A model generated the notes under the pieces. The model was not told where the DNA came from. It did not search any database and saw only the letters and a list, made by a program, of their open reading frames with translations. Of a stretch of 64,000 nucleotides of DNA, positions 1 to 7,405 are shown piece after piece. Source of the DNA: Flavipsychrobacter sp. (GTDB taxonomy: Bacteria; Bacteroidota; Bacteroidia; Chitinophagales; Chitinophagaceae); contig JAEUVX010000002.1 of the NCBI GenBank assembly GCA_016786615.1, positions 124,001 to 188,000 of the forward strand, given 5' to 3'. Both the position numbers and the translations under genes were made by a program. Numbering within the stretch: position 1 is the first letter of the stretch; every line of letters starts with the position of its first letter.

Positions 1-238
1 CCAGCGGAGCAAACATTACTATCCAGCCAAGCATATTTAACCCACCTGTAGCTTCATTAACTAACGACAATAGCAATGATGGTGTTGTTGCAAAAGCGAA
101 TGCGCATATAGCAGATATTGCTAATGCAGCAAACATCCATAAGAATACATTTGCCATAAATTTCTTAGCAATCGTGCGTTTGCCACTACCAACTACTGTA
201 TAGTCTGCAAAATTGATAGGTGTGTTACGTTCTTCCAT
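1..238 (-). CDS. Bax inhibitor-1/YccA family membrane protein (partial, N-terminal part)
   Basis: Only the first 79 codons lie in the window; the gene runs off the left edge. The start is the ATG whose complement lies at 236-238. The protein begins MEERNTPINF and, after a basic stretch (GSGKRTIAKKF), enters a first membrane helix with the sequence NVFLWMFAALAISAICAF. This F/Y-L-W-M-F-x-A-L-x-I pattern is typical of the first helix of bacterial BI-1/YccA (YbhL-type) integral membrane proteins, which have about seven helices and are linked to Ca2+ leak or quality control of membrane proteins. A second helix begins before the window edge. The family call is fairly firm but rests on the N-terminus only. 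Confidence 0.75.
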   Translation of the reverse strand, partial: MEERNTPINFADYTVVGSGKRTIAKKFMANVFLWMFAALAISAICAFAFATTPSLLLSLVNEATGGLNMLGWIVMFAPL

Positions 239-286
239 TATTCACTTTTTGATTATACTGTAAAGTAACACAAAAATCAGTTAACA

Positions 287-294
287 CAAATGTA
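287..294 (-). promoter_or_regulatory. Bacteroidota -7 promoter box for the Bax-inhibitor-like gene
   Basis: On the minus strand this reads TACATTTG, a match to the Bacteroidota -7 consensus TAnnTTTG. It lies about 50 bp upstream of the ATG at 238, giving a short leader. No clear -33 TTTG was seen. Confidence 0.5.
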
Positions 295-317
295 AAAGCC
301 GATGCTTTCGCATCGGC
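294..317 (-). terminator. Rho-independent terminator of the SCO1-family gene
   Basis: Perfect 8-bp stem GCCGATGC (298-305) / GCATCGGC (310-317) with a TTTC loop. On the minus strand it is followed by TTTTA, as expected for the end of the leftward transcript whose last gene stops at 352. Confidence 0.75.
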
Positions 318-351
318 GGTACGCTTAGTAATACAATACCCCCCTACCATA

Positions 352-996
352 TTATTCATTCAATAATTTGCTTACATCTTCCTTCAAACGCTCCATTTCA
401 AGCTGTATCGTACCATTATATATTCCTCTCAAATGTCTTTCTTTATCTACCAACAATACATGTTCTGTGTGCAAAAACTCAGTAGAATCTGCATTTAACC
501 CTATTTCTTCTTCTGCAAAATAAGACCTGCGTGCAAGCGTGTATATAGCCGTCTTATCTCCAGTCAGAAATTGCCATTGCTTACCATCAATCCCATTATG
601 CCCCGCATACTCTCTAAGTTTAGCAACACTATCTATCTCAGGTGTTACTGAATGTGACAATATAACAATACCACTATTACCCTTAAATGCATCTGCCACC
701 TGTTTCAGATTCTTTGTCATAGCTGGGCATACTTTAGGACATTTAGTGAAAAAGAAGTTTGACACCCATATTTTCCCACTCAAAGACTTATCGGATACAA
801 TTTCTCCATCCTGATTAACAAAACTGAAACCTGCTATTTTATGCAAAGTATCTTTCCCATTGCTATACCATATAGGCGAGAAGTCCGGCGTATGATAATA
901 TGGTACTTCTACTTTTTTATCTGCACATCCTGCATGGCTAATGCCCAACACTATCAGCCCAAACAGAAACACAGTTTTTAACACCTGTAAGTCCAT
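352..996 (-). CDS. SCO1/SenC family copper chaperone-like lipoprotein
   Basis: 214 aa. An N-terminal hydrophobic segment ends in a plausible lipobox (SHAGC), so it is probably anchored in the inner membrane facing the periplasm. The SCO1 fold is shown by GFSFVNQDGEIV, then the CxxxC copper-binding pair in FTKCPKVCPAM and the distal ligand histidine in LHTEHVLLVD. SCO proteins deliver copper to cytochrome oxidase or act as thiol:disulfide oxidoreductases. All three predicted metal ligands are present, so it is likely active. It overlaps the preceding MORN-repeat gene by 59 bp and is the last gene of a run that includes a YHYH protein, a common companion of SCO proteins in this phylum. The MDLQVL start is the only reasonable one that keeps the signal sequence. 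Confidence 0.85.
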   Translation of the reverse strand: MDLQVLKTVFLFGLIVLGISHAGCADKKVEVPYYHTPDFSPIWYSNGKDTLHKIAGFSFVNQDGEIVSDKSLSGKIWVSNFFFTKCPKVCPAMTKNLKQVADAFKGNSGIVILSHSVTPEIDSVAKLREYAGHNGIDGKQWQFLTGDKTAIYTLARRSYFAEEEIGLNADSTEFLHTEHVLLVDKERHLRGIYNGTIQLEMERLKEDVSKLLNE

Positions 997-1516
997 ATTT
1001 TCTACCGTTAATAAATTGATAGTTCATTCTTATTTTACCATTATCCCAATACATGCGTTGCCAACCATCTTCTTGTCCGTTCTTATAATTAAAATCTTTG
1101 CATATCCCCCCGGTTGCAAACCATTCTTTTACGTTGCCTTCGTACACATCATTTTCAAAATGGTATATAAATTTAGGTAGTCCATTCTCAAACCAACCTT
1201 TGTGTATGCCTACCTTTCTATTTTGTTTATAAAACCTTATTTCTTTTTGTTTCCCGTTTGAATACCATTCCTTACTTATGCCATCCTGTCTGCCATCTTT
1301 GTAACCAGAAGTGTACATAGTATCTCCTGACGGGTATAAATCATACACGATACCACTCACCACTTTACCATCGCAATAAGTAACACCAGCCTTTGTGTTA
1401 ATCCGGGAATTACCTGCATCAACATATACTGTCGGCACATTTTCATTATACCTGCATGCAATCAGTAATAAACTACTGAGTAACAGTACCTGCCGTACCA
1501 TAGAAACCATCACCAT
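938..1516 (-). CDS. MORN-repeat (YwqK-like) lipoprotein
   Basis: 192 aa. The N-terminus has a lipoprotein signal (LLLIAC). The body consists of about five repeats of the pattern Y-x-x-G-x-x-x-x-x-x-x-W/Y-x-x-x-G, for example YKDGRQDGISKEWYSNGKQ, WFENGLPKF and YWDNGKIRM, which is the MORN-variant repeat of YwqK-like proteins. Such proteins are often labelled antitoxin components by annotation pipelines, but nothing here supports a toxin partner. The start overlaps the end of the YHYH gene; three in-frame ATGs (1516, 1510, 1501) are possible, and MVRQVLLLSS at 1501 gives the most compact signal peptide. The 3' end overlaps the SCO1-family gene, implying translational coupling. Its function is unknown. 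Confidence 0.7.
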   Translation of the reverse strand: MVMVSMVRQVLLLSSLLLIACRYNENVPTVYVDAGNSRINTKAGVTYCDGKVVSGIVYDLYPSGDTMYTSGYKDGRQDGISKEWYSNGKQKEIRFYKQNRKVGIHKGWFENGLPKFIYHFENDVYEGNVKEWFATGGICKDFNYKNGQEDGWQRMYWDNGKIRMNYQFINGRKYGLTGVKNCVSVWADSVGH

Positions 1517-2240
1517 TCAGATAGGGGTTTTCTGTAGTGAAATGATAGTGGTAAATACCATCCGGATAATCTGCTGTTGCAGTTGTATGTCCATGATATA
1601 CATCCAAATCTGCATTAGTTATAGTCTTACCATTTTCAATTGGTCCATATACAGGGAACCCATCCAGCAAAAATCCTATCAGTGCATCTTTACCTTTATT
1701 CGCAGTCAGGTACGTTGGCTCTATATGATAGTGATACTGTCCTTGTTGTTGAGGGTGACCGTTATATTGGTCAAAACTGTTTATTTCATTCGTTAATGGT
1801 GCTTGCATAGCAGCATACTGATTAAAAAGCGGCACCCCATTAAGGCTTACACCAATCGGCCCTCCGGGAGTGGCAGCATGATTACCCGCAACTTTTGGAT
1901 TCTTAGGGATGCGAAATGTAAGATTGGATTGAGCAATACGATTAGGGTTCAGATTAAAACTTCCGTTAGTACCATTATACGCCTCATATTTTTCACTGGC
2001 CCAAGTAGTACCAAGATAATACGGAGATTTATGATCAGGCAAGCTGTTTACCTTTATCACAACGTAATCGCCATCTATATACATATCTGTTGCACCGTAT
2101 ATCTTTTTATATACAGAGGGTATTCCCGATGGATCGGTGGTTGTATTATTATTAGTAGTACTTGGTGTAGTATCTTCCTTTTTGCACCCTGTAACAAGGG
2201 CTACTGCCAGTACAGAAATAATAACGAATGTCTTTTTCAT
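1473..2240 (-). CDS. YHYH-domain lipoprotein
   Basis: 255 aa from MKKTFVIISV (ATG complement at 2238-2240; an upstream ATG three codons earlier is less likely). The signal ends in the lipobox VTGC, followed by a Thr/Asn-rich linker of low complexity (about residues 22-40). The domain-defining YHYH motif is seen twice, in QGQYHYHIEP and in GIYHYHFTTE, together with FLLDGFPVYGP, which is typical of the YHYH family. These proteins are secreted, of unknown biochemical function, and frequently sit near SCO1 and cytochrome or copper genes, as here. The gene lies between a Spy-like protein (93 bp upstream) and the MORN lipoprotein (overlapping). Confidence 0.85.
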   Translation of the reverse strand: MKKTFVIISVLAVALVTGCKKEDTTPSTTNNNTTTDPSGIPSVYKKIYGATDMYIDGDYVVIKVNSLPDHKSPYYLGTTWASEKYEAYNGTNGSFNLNPNRIAQSNLTFRIPKNPKVAGNHAATPGGPIGVSLNGVPLFNQYAAMQAPLTNEINSFDQYNGHPQQQGQYHYHIEPTYLTANKGKDALIGFLLDGFPVYGPIENGKTITNADLDVYHGHTTATADYPDGIYHYHFTTENPYLNGDGFYGTAGTVTQ

Positions 2241-2342
2241 ATAGTACATTTTAGTTGTTCTGTATCATTAGACGCTGATTTCAAAAAAATCCTTCGCAGC
2301 TACAATAAAAAAATCAGGTCGCATCACAAGATAAAGATGAAT

Positions 2343-2807
2343 TTAATGACGCAGCGGCGGCGGTCCAAAACGTTGCGCAATTGCTTCTATAAACTCATCA
2401 TATAGTTTATGCTGCTCAGGTTTTAGTATAGTTTTCAAATCGCGAAAATGATTGAAATTTACTATTTCACGTTGTTTCGCATTTGCTACTATCAAATGCA
2501 TAAAGCTGTCAACCAATACACTATCAACTGTTTGTTTATGCAGCTGCTTATACAAAGCGTCATGCAGATTTTTACTTTCTTCCCTTATGATACGGGTATC
2601 TTGCTGATGCCGATGCTTTAATTCTTCAAACTTGATCTGTTGTTCGTCATCAAGCTGCAGGCTTTTTATGATGAAGTCTGCAGGTTCCTTTCTTCTTTCA
2701 TGTTCTCCCTCGATTTCTTTTTTACCAATCCATAAATAACCCAGCGTACAGAAATTCAATAATAGCAGTGTTATAATAATTACCTTATAGAATATATCTT
2801 TTCTCAT
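2343..2807 (-). CDS. Spy/CpxP-like periplasmic protein with one N-terminal membrane anchor
   Basis: 154 aa. Residues 8-26 form a single hydrophobic helix, and the rest is a highly charged, Gln/Lys/Glu-rich helical domain. The segment SLQLDDEQQIKFEELKHRHQQD and the later LKPEQHKLYDEF correspond to the two LTxxQ-like repeats of the Spy/CpxP/heavy-metal-sensor superfamily, in slightly altered form. Such proteins act as periplasmic chaperones or sensors that dampen envelope-stress or metal responses. The gene overlaps the preceding anti-sigma-like gene by 4 bp (2804-2807), so it is translationally coupled to the sigma-factor operon. A metal ligand set is not obvious; a role in stress sensing is inferred from context. 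Confidence 0.65.
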   Translation of the reverse strand: MRKDIFYKVIIITLLLLNFCTLGYLWIGKKEIEGEHERRKEPADFIIKSLQLDDEQQIKFEELKHRHQQDTRIIREESKNLHDALYKQLHKQTVDSVLVDSFMHLIVANAKQREIVNFNHFRDLKTILKPEQHKLYDEFIEAIAQRFGPPPLRH

Positions 2808-3106
2808 AACCCAAGCCCGTTTTTTTCGTTAGTAATATCATAGTACTGTACAATAGAAGATAACGCATCCTGATGCCGCCACCTTATATCCTTTATTAAT
2901 GCTATCACATTTACTATAACCAACAACACTATACTGGCAGCTGCTGCAGAGAATGTAGATAGCGGGATAGTACGCCCTTTCGTAAAAGGCACTTCTATCC
3001 TCCGCTCTATTTTCTGATAAAGACTATCAACAGGGTACGCTCTGCCTGCCTCATCCATACTGTTGAGTATATCTTCAACCCATTTGTTTTCGTCATTCTG
3101 CTTCAT
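2804..3106 (-). CDS. Small single-pass membrane protein, probable anti-sigma factor
   Basis: 100 aa. The cytoplasmic N-terminal part (about residues 1-45) is charged and contains WVEDILNSMDEAGRAYPVDSLYQKIERR, which resembles the short N-terminal region of Bacteroidota membrane proteins encoded behind ECF sigma factors. One transmembrane helix follows at about residues 50-70 (STFSAAAASIVLLVIVNVIA). It sits 28 bp behind the sigma-factor gene and overlaps the Spy-like gene by 4 bp. No zinc-binding anti-sigma motif (HxxxCxxC) is present. The anti-sigma role is inferred from position and topology alone. Confidence 0.55.
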   Translation of the reverse strand: MKQNDENKWVEDILNSMDEAGRAYPVDSLYQKIERRIEVPFTKGRTIPLSTFSAAAASIVLLVIVNVIALIKDIRWRHQDALSSIVQYYDITNEKNGLGL

Positions 3107-3134
3107 AATCAGTATATTTTAGACGTTTTCTAGT

Positions 3135-3716
3135 TTAGAATCCTTCTTTTGAATTGTAATAATTTGATAAAATCTTTCGCAAATTGGTTTTAGCCCGTTG
3201 CATCAGCGACTCTACGGCCTTTTCGCCTATATCCATTATCTGCGCTATTTCCCGTTGGCTCAAGCCTTCTATCTGTTTCAAAATAAAAGCCGTTTGTTGA
3301 TTTTCAGGTAATTGCCTGATAGTGCTGAACAATATTGCAGCACGTTCTCTGTTTTCAGCCACTGCTCCGGGATGCTCAAAATGCGGTTTGTCATGTATCA
3401 TCCCACCGGTATCTCTGCTAAATATGCTCGAGATAAATGAAAAACGCTTCTGCCTGTTGTTATACCTGATTCTGTCAAGGCACTTGTTAACTGTTATGCG
3501 ATATATCCAAGTCGATACGCTTGCTTCACCTTTGTAATTTCGTGCAGCATAATGTACTTCAACAAACACATCTTGTGTTATTTCTTCTGCATCGCTTGCT
3601 TGTTGCAGATAAGATATGCAAGTATTGTAAACCCGGTCCTTAAACATTACATACAGTTGTCTGAAAGCGTTTTTATCGCCATCAGACACCAGTTGCATTA
3701 TTTCTTCTGCCTGCAT
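3135..3716 (-). CDS. ECF-type RNA polymerase sigma factor
   Basis: 193 aa. Sigma-70 region 2 is visible at about residues 20-90 (ASDAEEITQDVFVEVHYAARNY, then STWIYRITVNKCLDRIR), and region 4 at about 130-185 (LPENQQTAFILKQIEGLSQREIAQIMDIGEKAVESLMQRA). There is no region 1.1 or 3, which defines the extracytoplasmic-function group. It is the first gene of a leftward cluster with an anti-sigma-like membrane protein and a Spy-like periplasmic protein, so it probably controls an envelope-stress or metal response through those partners. It is divergent from the DUF922 gene across a 94-bp spacer. Confidence 0.9.
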   Translation of the reverse strand: MQAEEIMQLVSDGDKNAFRQLYVMFKDRVYNTCISYLQQASDAEEITQDVFVEVHYAARNYKGEASVSTWIYRITVNKCLDRIRYNNRQKRFSFISSIFSRDTGGMIHDKPHFEHPGAVAENRERAAILFSTIRQLPENQQTAFILKQIEGLSQREIAQIMDIGEKAVESLMQRAKTNLRKILSNYYNSKEGF

Positions 3717-3810
3717 GTTTTAGTATAAATTTTACAATATATAAAATACTGTTTCAAACATAGAAACGCAGGAATAAGTATTTTCGTTTGTAAATCTTAA
3801 GAATAACATT

Positions 3811-4857
3811 GTGATAAAGAGAATATTTCAGACATTAATATTGATAACCTTTGCCCTGCAATTATCAGCGCAGGATGCGCGCATCATCAAACTAAGGCCC
3901 AACAAAAAGCTATACAAACCGCATAATTATTATATCACTGCTATAATAGATGACAGAGATGGAAAAAACAATATCGGGACCATGCGGGCAGGGCTTACTA
4001 ACAAGACTGTTTCAATTAATCTGGACGGAGGAGCCGCTAAAGCAATAGAAACTTTTATTAACAATAGCATCGAACAAAACATACAACTTGATGCGCTGGA
4101 AATGCATATCACACAACTTCAGGTTTCCGAAAAAAACGTTGGCACACTACAACAGGCAGACCTGACATATGGTGTTGCATTTTACCAAAACGGCAACAAG
4201 CTAATTGAATACACAGGCTCCGGTTATATACAAACAGGTTTTGATGCAAGTGCTTATATTGAAAAACTGATAAAAAACAATATAGAACGCAGCCTCAGGG
4301 ATTTTGACAACTGGTATACCAAAACTGAAGGTGATGCAGGTGTACAATCAACTGTGCGTTTTTCTCAATCCGGCGATGATAAAGACCTTATTTATTATAA
4401 TAAAAACAAGAAACTACAACTAAGTGACTTTGAAAGCGAGCCGGATGATATGAGCAAAGGTGCTGCGGCAACATATAGTGGAATCAGTATGAAATACTCT
4501 CATGAAAGAAAGGGCCGAACCATAAAACTGGATGTAATGCTGTACGTGTATTTCGACAAGTCGAAGTCTTGGTGTAAAGAGGCAGGTAAATCTGCCAAAA
4601 CACTCAACCACGAACAACTACACTTTGATATTACTGCATTAAATGCATGTCGTCTTGCAGAAAAGATAATGTCATACAATTTCAACACAGAAAATTATAC
4701 TTCAGAATTGGAAGCATTATTGAAAGAAACTGATAAAGAAGGAGCTGCATTACAAAATAAATATGACAAAGAAACCAATCATGGTATCAAACAAGACATC
4801 CAGAAACAATGGAACGATACTATAAGGGATGAATTGAATACCGTAAACTGTTACTAA
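3811..4857 (+). CDS. Secreted DUF922-type protein with HExxH motif (putative zinc protease)
   Basis: 348 aa beginning at a GTG codon, with a signal peptide ending near LQLSAQD. The C-terminal half contains KSAKTLNHEQLHFDITALNACRL, where HEQLH fits the zinc-binding HExxH motif of the DUF922 family, whose members are predicted secreted metalloproteases. Before it lies the conserved-looking region with a hydrophobic strand (KLDVMLYVYFDKSKSWC). The N-terminal about 170 residues are unassigned. The gene stands alone between divergent and convergent neighbours. Protease activity is inferred from the motif; no substrate can be named. Confidence 0.7.
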   Translation: MIKRIFQTLILITFALQLSAQDARIIKLRPNKKLYKPHNYYITAIIDDRDGKNNIGTMRAGLTNKTVSINLDGGAAKAIETFINNSIEQNIQLDALEMHITQLQVSEKNVGTLQQADLTYGVAFYQNGNKLIEYTGSGYIQTGFDASAYIEKLIKNNIERSLRDFDNWYTKTEGDAGVQSTVRFSQSGDDKDLIYYNKNKKLQLSDFESEPDDMSKGAAATYSGISMKYSHERKGRTIKLDVMLYVYFDKSKSWCKEAGKSAKTLNHEQLHFDITALNACRLAEKIMSYNFNTENYTSELEALLKETDKEGAALQNKYDKETNHGIKQDIQKQWNDTIRDELNTVNCY

Positions 4858-4905
4858 ACACCCCGATTTAACAGAGCTTTATATATTATATATTTATTAA
4901 CCCCA

Positions 4906-4913
4906 TAGCTTTG
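4906..4913 (+). promoter_or_regulatory. -7 promoter box of the AIM24-family gene
   Basis: TAGCTTTG matches TAnnTTTG and lies 21 bp before the ATG at 4935, giving a leader of about 15 nt. Confidence 0.5.
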
Positions 4914-4934
4914 ATTTGTTAATAATACAATACT

Positions 4935-5726
4935 ATGCGCAACAACCACGAAATTGATTACCGCATCTTTGGCGAAGAGATGCAATACGTTGAAGTAGAA
5001 CTTGATCCTCAGGAAACAGCTGTTGCAGAAGCAGGCAGTTTTATGATGATGGATGATGGTGTACAAATGGAGACCATCTTCGGTGATGGCAATCAGCAAA
5101 ACCAGGGGCTGATGGGCAAACTCTTTTCTGCCGGCAAACGCTTGCTGACAGGAGAAAGCCTGTTTATGACCACATACACAAATATCGGGCAAGGGAAAAA
5201 AAGGGTTTCATTCGCTTCGCCCTATCCCGGCAAGATTATACCGCTTGATTTGCAAGCACTTGGGGGTAAGGTTACGTGTCAGAAGGACGCATTTCTTTGC
5301 GCTGCAAAGGGGGTAGCTATAGGCATCGAGTTTCAGAAAAAATTGGGTACAGGCTTATTCGGCGGCGAGGGCTTTATCATGCAAAAACTTGAAGGCGATG
5401 GCATGGCGTTTGTACATGCCGGAGGCCACGTTATGCAACGCGAACTGCAACCCGGTGAGGTTTTGAAAATAGATACAGGTTGTGTAGTTGCTTTCACGCG
5501 CAGTATAGATTATGATATACAGTTTGTAGGTGGTATCAAAAACACATTGTTTGGCGGCGAAGGTGTTTTCTTCGCTACACTACGAGGGCCCGGCACAGTA
5601 TGGATACAAACACTACCAATTAGCAGATTGGCTGGCCGCATACTTGCATATGGCACTTACAAACGCAAAGAAGAAGGCAGTATCCTCGGTGGCATTGGCA
5701 ATATGATAGATGGCGATGGTTGGTAA
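4935..5726 (+). CDS. TIGR00266/AIM24 family protein
   Basis: 263 aa, no signal peptide or membrane helix. The start [27 protein letters not shown] and the later [16 protein letters not shown] are typical of the TIGR00266 family, whose fold is a set of beta-barrels related to mitochondrial AIM24. Gly-rich strands such as [38 protein letters not shown] and [23 protein letters not shown] are the usual signature. Length is normal for the family. Function is unknown (the yeast homologue supports inner mitochondrial membrane organisation). The gene is monocistronic and ends at a strong bidirectional terminator. Confidence 0.85.
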   Translation: MRNNHEIDYRIFGEEMQYVEVELDPQETAVAEAGSFMMMDDGVQMETIFGDGNQQNQGLMGKLFSAGKRLLTGESLFMTTYTNIGQGKKRVSFASPYPGKIIPLDLQALGGKVTCQKDAFLCAAKGVAIGIEFQKKLGTGLFGGEGFIMQKLEGDGMAFVHAGGHVMQRELQPGEVLKIDTGCVVAFTRSIDYDIQFVGGIKNTLFGGEGVFFATLRGPGTVWIQTLPISRLAGRILAYGTYKRKEEGSILGGIGNMIDGDGW

Positions 5727-5749
5727 TACACGATATATTCTGTAAAAAC

Positions 5750-5780
5750 AAAGCAGCATAATAATGCTGCTTTATTTTTA
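5750..5780. terminator. Bidirectional rho-independent terminator
   Basis: Perfect 10-bp stem AAAGCAGCAT (5750-5759) / ATGCTGCTTT (5764-5773), loop AATA, followed by TTTATTTTT on the plus strand and by TTTGTTTTT on the minus strand. It serves the convergent genes ending at 5726 and 5778. Confidence 0.85.
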
Positions 5781-6188
5781 TCCCAAAGCAGCTACTTGCG
5801 TTGCATCCCGGTGTTTCTTCTTTATCGATTCTCCGATAGGAGTAGGATTACCATCATCATCTATGCGTACGAAAGTGATAGATGTTGTACACACTACAGT
5901 TTCTTCGCTACTATACAGATTATACTTACGCACATCAATATTCAGCGTGATAGATGTGCTGCCTAAATGAGCTACCTCTCCATATACACGTATGTGGTTA
6001 CCTGTCTTAATTGGTTTTTTAAATAGCAACTCCCCTACCCGCAAAGTCACCATATTAGGTGTGTGACAATACTCTGTAGCAAACGCTGCAGCGGCCTCAT
6101 CTATCCATGCCATTAATATACCGCCAAACATATTGCCGTGTATCCCAATATCTTTGCCCATGCATATCTTTTTGTTTATCAGTTTCAT
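5778..6188 (-). CDS. Acyl-CoA thioesterase (hotdog fold)
   Basis: 136 aa, single hotdog domain. The pattern N(M)FGGILMAWIDEAAAAFA with the GG-x-x-[ML]-x-W-[IM]-D-x-A-A core is the active-site region of YciA/Acot-type acyl-CoA thioesterases, and the later GSTSITLNIDVRKYNL and VCTTSITFVRID strands complete the fold. It hydrolyses acyl-CoA in the cytoplasm; chain-length preference cannot be told. The gene is alone between two terminators. Confidence 0.85.
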   Translation of the reverse strand: MKLINKKICMGKDIGIHGNMFGGILMAWIDEAAAAFATEYCHTPNMVTLRVGELLFKKPIKTGNHIRVYGEVAHLGSTSITLNIDVRKYNLYSSEETVVCTTSITFVRIDDDGNPTPIGESIKKKHRDATQVAALG

Positions 6189-6214
6189 TGTCCTTTGTTT
6201 TAGTATATAGCCAT

Positions 6215-6243
6215 AAAAAAGCCCCTCGGGGTACCGAAGGGCT
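6215..6243 (-). terminator. Rho-independent terminator of the acyltransferase transcript
   Basis: Stem AGCCCCTCGG (6220-6229) / CCGAAGGGCT (6234-6243) with one mismatch and a GGTA loop; on the minus strand it is followed by a run of T (complement of 6215-6220). It lies 150 bp past the stop of the acyltransferase gene. Confidence 0.7.
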
Positions 6244-6395
6244 ATATGATAAATATTATAATGCTGTTTGATTACAATAATGCATACACACCCTTCCCGT
6301 TATTCGGTTTACACCAATGGTTGGTATGTTTATACATCATTTTCATTATGCAATATTACAATGATTTACACCACATCAACAAAACAATTTTCAAC

Positions 6396-7400
6396 TCATA
6401 TATTCAACCCATTGATTTTTCTGCGCAGCGGTTGTTCCAGATATGTATAGCATATCGTCGAAACAATAATTAATACAACAAAAAAGAACCAGAAAAATGC
6501 CCCACCCTCTAAATGAAAATATTTCGCATTCAGCTTTGCTGTAAAATAGTTTACAGGCATTTGCAGTATATATATACCATAGCTTATTTCACCCAACCAA
6601 ACTAATGGCCTAGCGTTTAGTACCGTTTTGCTTTTAACCGCAATTCCTATTATCAGTAATAAAAACAATGGCGATAATAAACCATTATGCTTACTATACG
6701 GCAAATACAGGAGGCTTAGAATTATCAATACCAGTACACCCAACACATGAAGATTGATATTTCTTGCAACAATAAGATTCATAAAATAACACCCTGTCAT
6801 GCCAAGTACAAACGCATTCAAATGTCCGATTGGATTATAGTAAATCAATTCATGCCACCACATATCGCCGCTTATATTTCTGTCGACAAGGAAAAGATGT
6901 ATTGTTTGCGACAACACAAAAAACAAAACGGAACCGAATACAAACCTTCTTTGATTTATTTTATACAACCACAATAAAAACGGGAACAAAAGATAAAAGC
7001 AAAACTCAACAGACAACGACCAACCGGGACTGTTTACAGACAATGTAAATCCCGGAAAATATGCTTGTAAAAAAAACAGGTTGAGTATCAGTTTCATGGT
7101 CAATCCCGTTTCCTGCAATGCTATAGGAATTGATAACAGTATTGCAAGCCAATACAATGGACCGATTCTCGCCAATCTTCTTTTCACAAAATCAACATAT
7201 AGTATTTGCTGATTGAAATACGTATAACACATGATAAATCCCGATAGTGTAAAGAAGTAACTTACCGCCATATTCCCTTTTGCAAAAAAAGGCTGCAATT
7301 CGCTGAACGGGAATACATTTAAACCGAAGTGAAATATTACAATCATCAACGCGGCAAAGCCGCGCGTCGCAGTGAGACCATTCAGGTGCTTTTCATTCAT
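6396..7400 (-). CDS. Acyltransferase 3 family membrane protein (OafA/YrhL-like)
   Basis: 334 aa, about ten predicted membrane helices. The N-terminus LTATRGFAALMIVIFHFG has the family's conserved R-G-x-A-A-x-x-V-x-x-F/x-H, containing the catalytic-type Arg and His, and YFFTLSGFIMCY and RLARIGPLYWLA follow as in the acyltransferase-3 domain. Such proteins acetylate or otherwise acylate surface carbohydrates at the inner membrane. No extra SGNH domain is present. The ATG at 7400 lies 5 bp after the stop of the TonB-dependent receptor gene, so the two are co-transcribed. The substrate is unknown. Confidence 0.85.
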   Translation of the reverse strand: MNEKHLNGLTATRGFAALMIVIFHFGLNVFPFSELQPFFAKGNMAVSYFFTLSGFIMCYTYFNQQILYVDFVKRRLARIGPLYWLAILLSIPIALQETGLTMKLILNLFFLQAYFPGFTLSVNSPGWSLSVEFCFYLLFPFLLWLYKINQRRFVFGSVLFFVLSQTIHLFLVDRNISGDMWWHELIYYNPIGHLNAFVLGMTGCYFMNLIVARNINLHVLGVLVLIILSLLYLPYSKHNGLLSPLFLLLIIGIAVKSKTVLNARPLVWLGEISYGIYILQMPVNYFTAKLNAKYFHLEGGAFFWFFFVVLIIVSTICYTYLEQPLRRKINGLNI

Positions 7401-7405
7401 CTATG

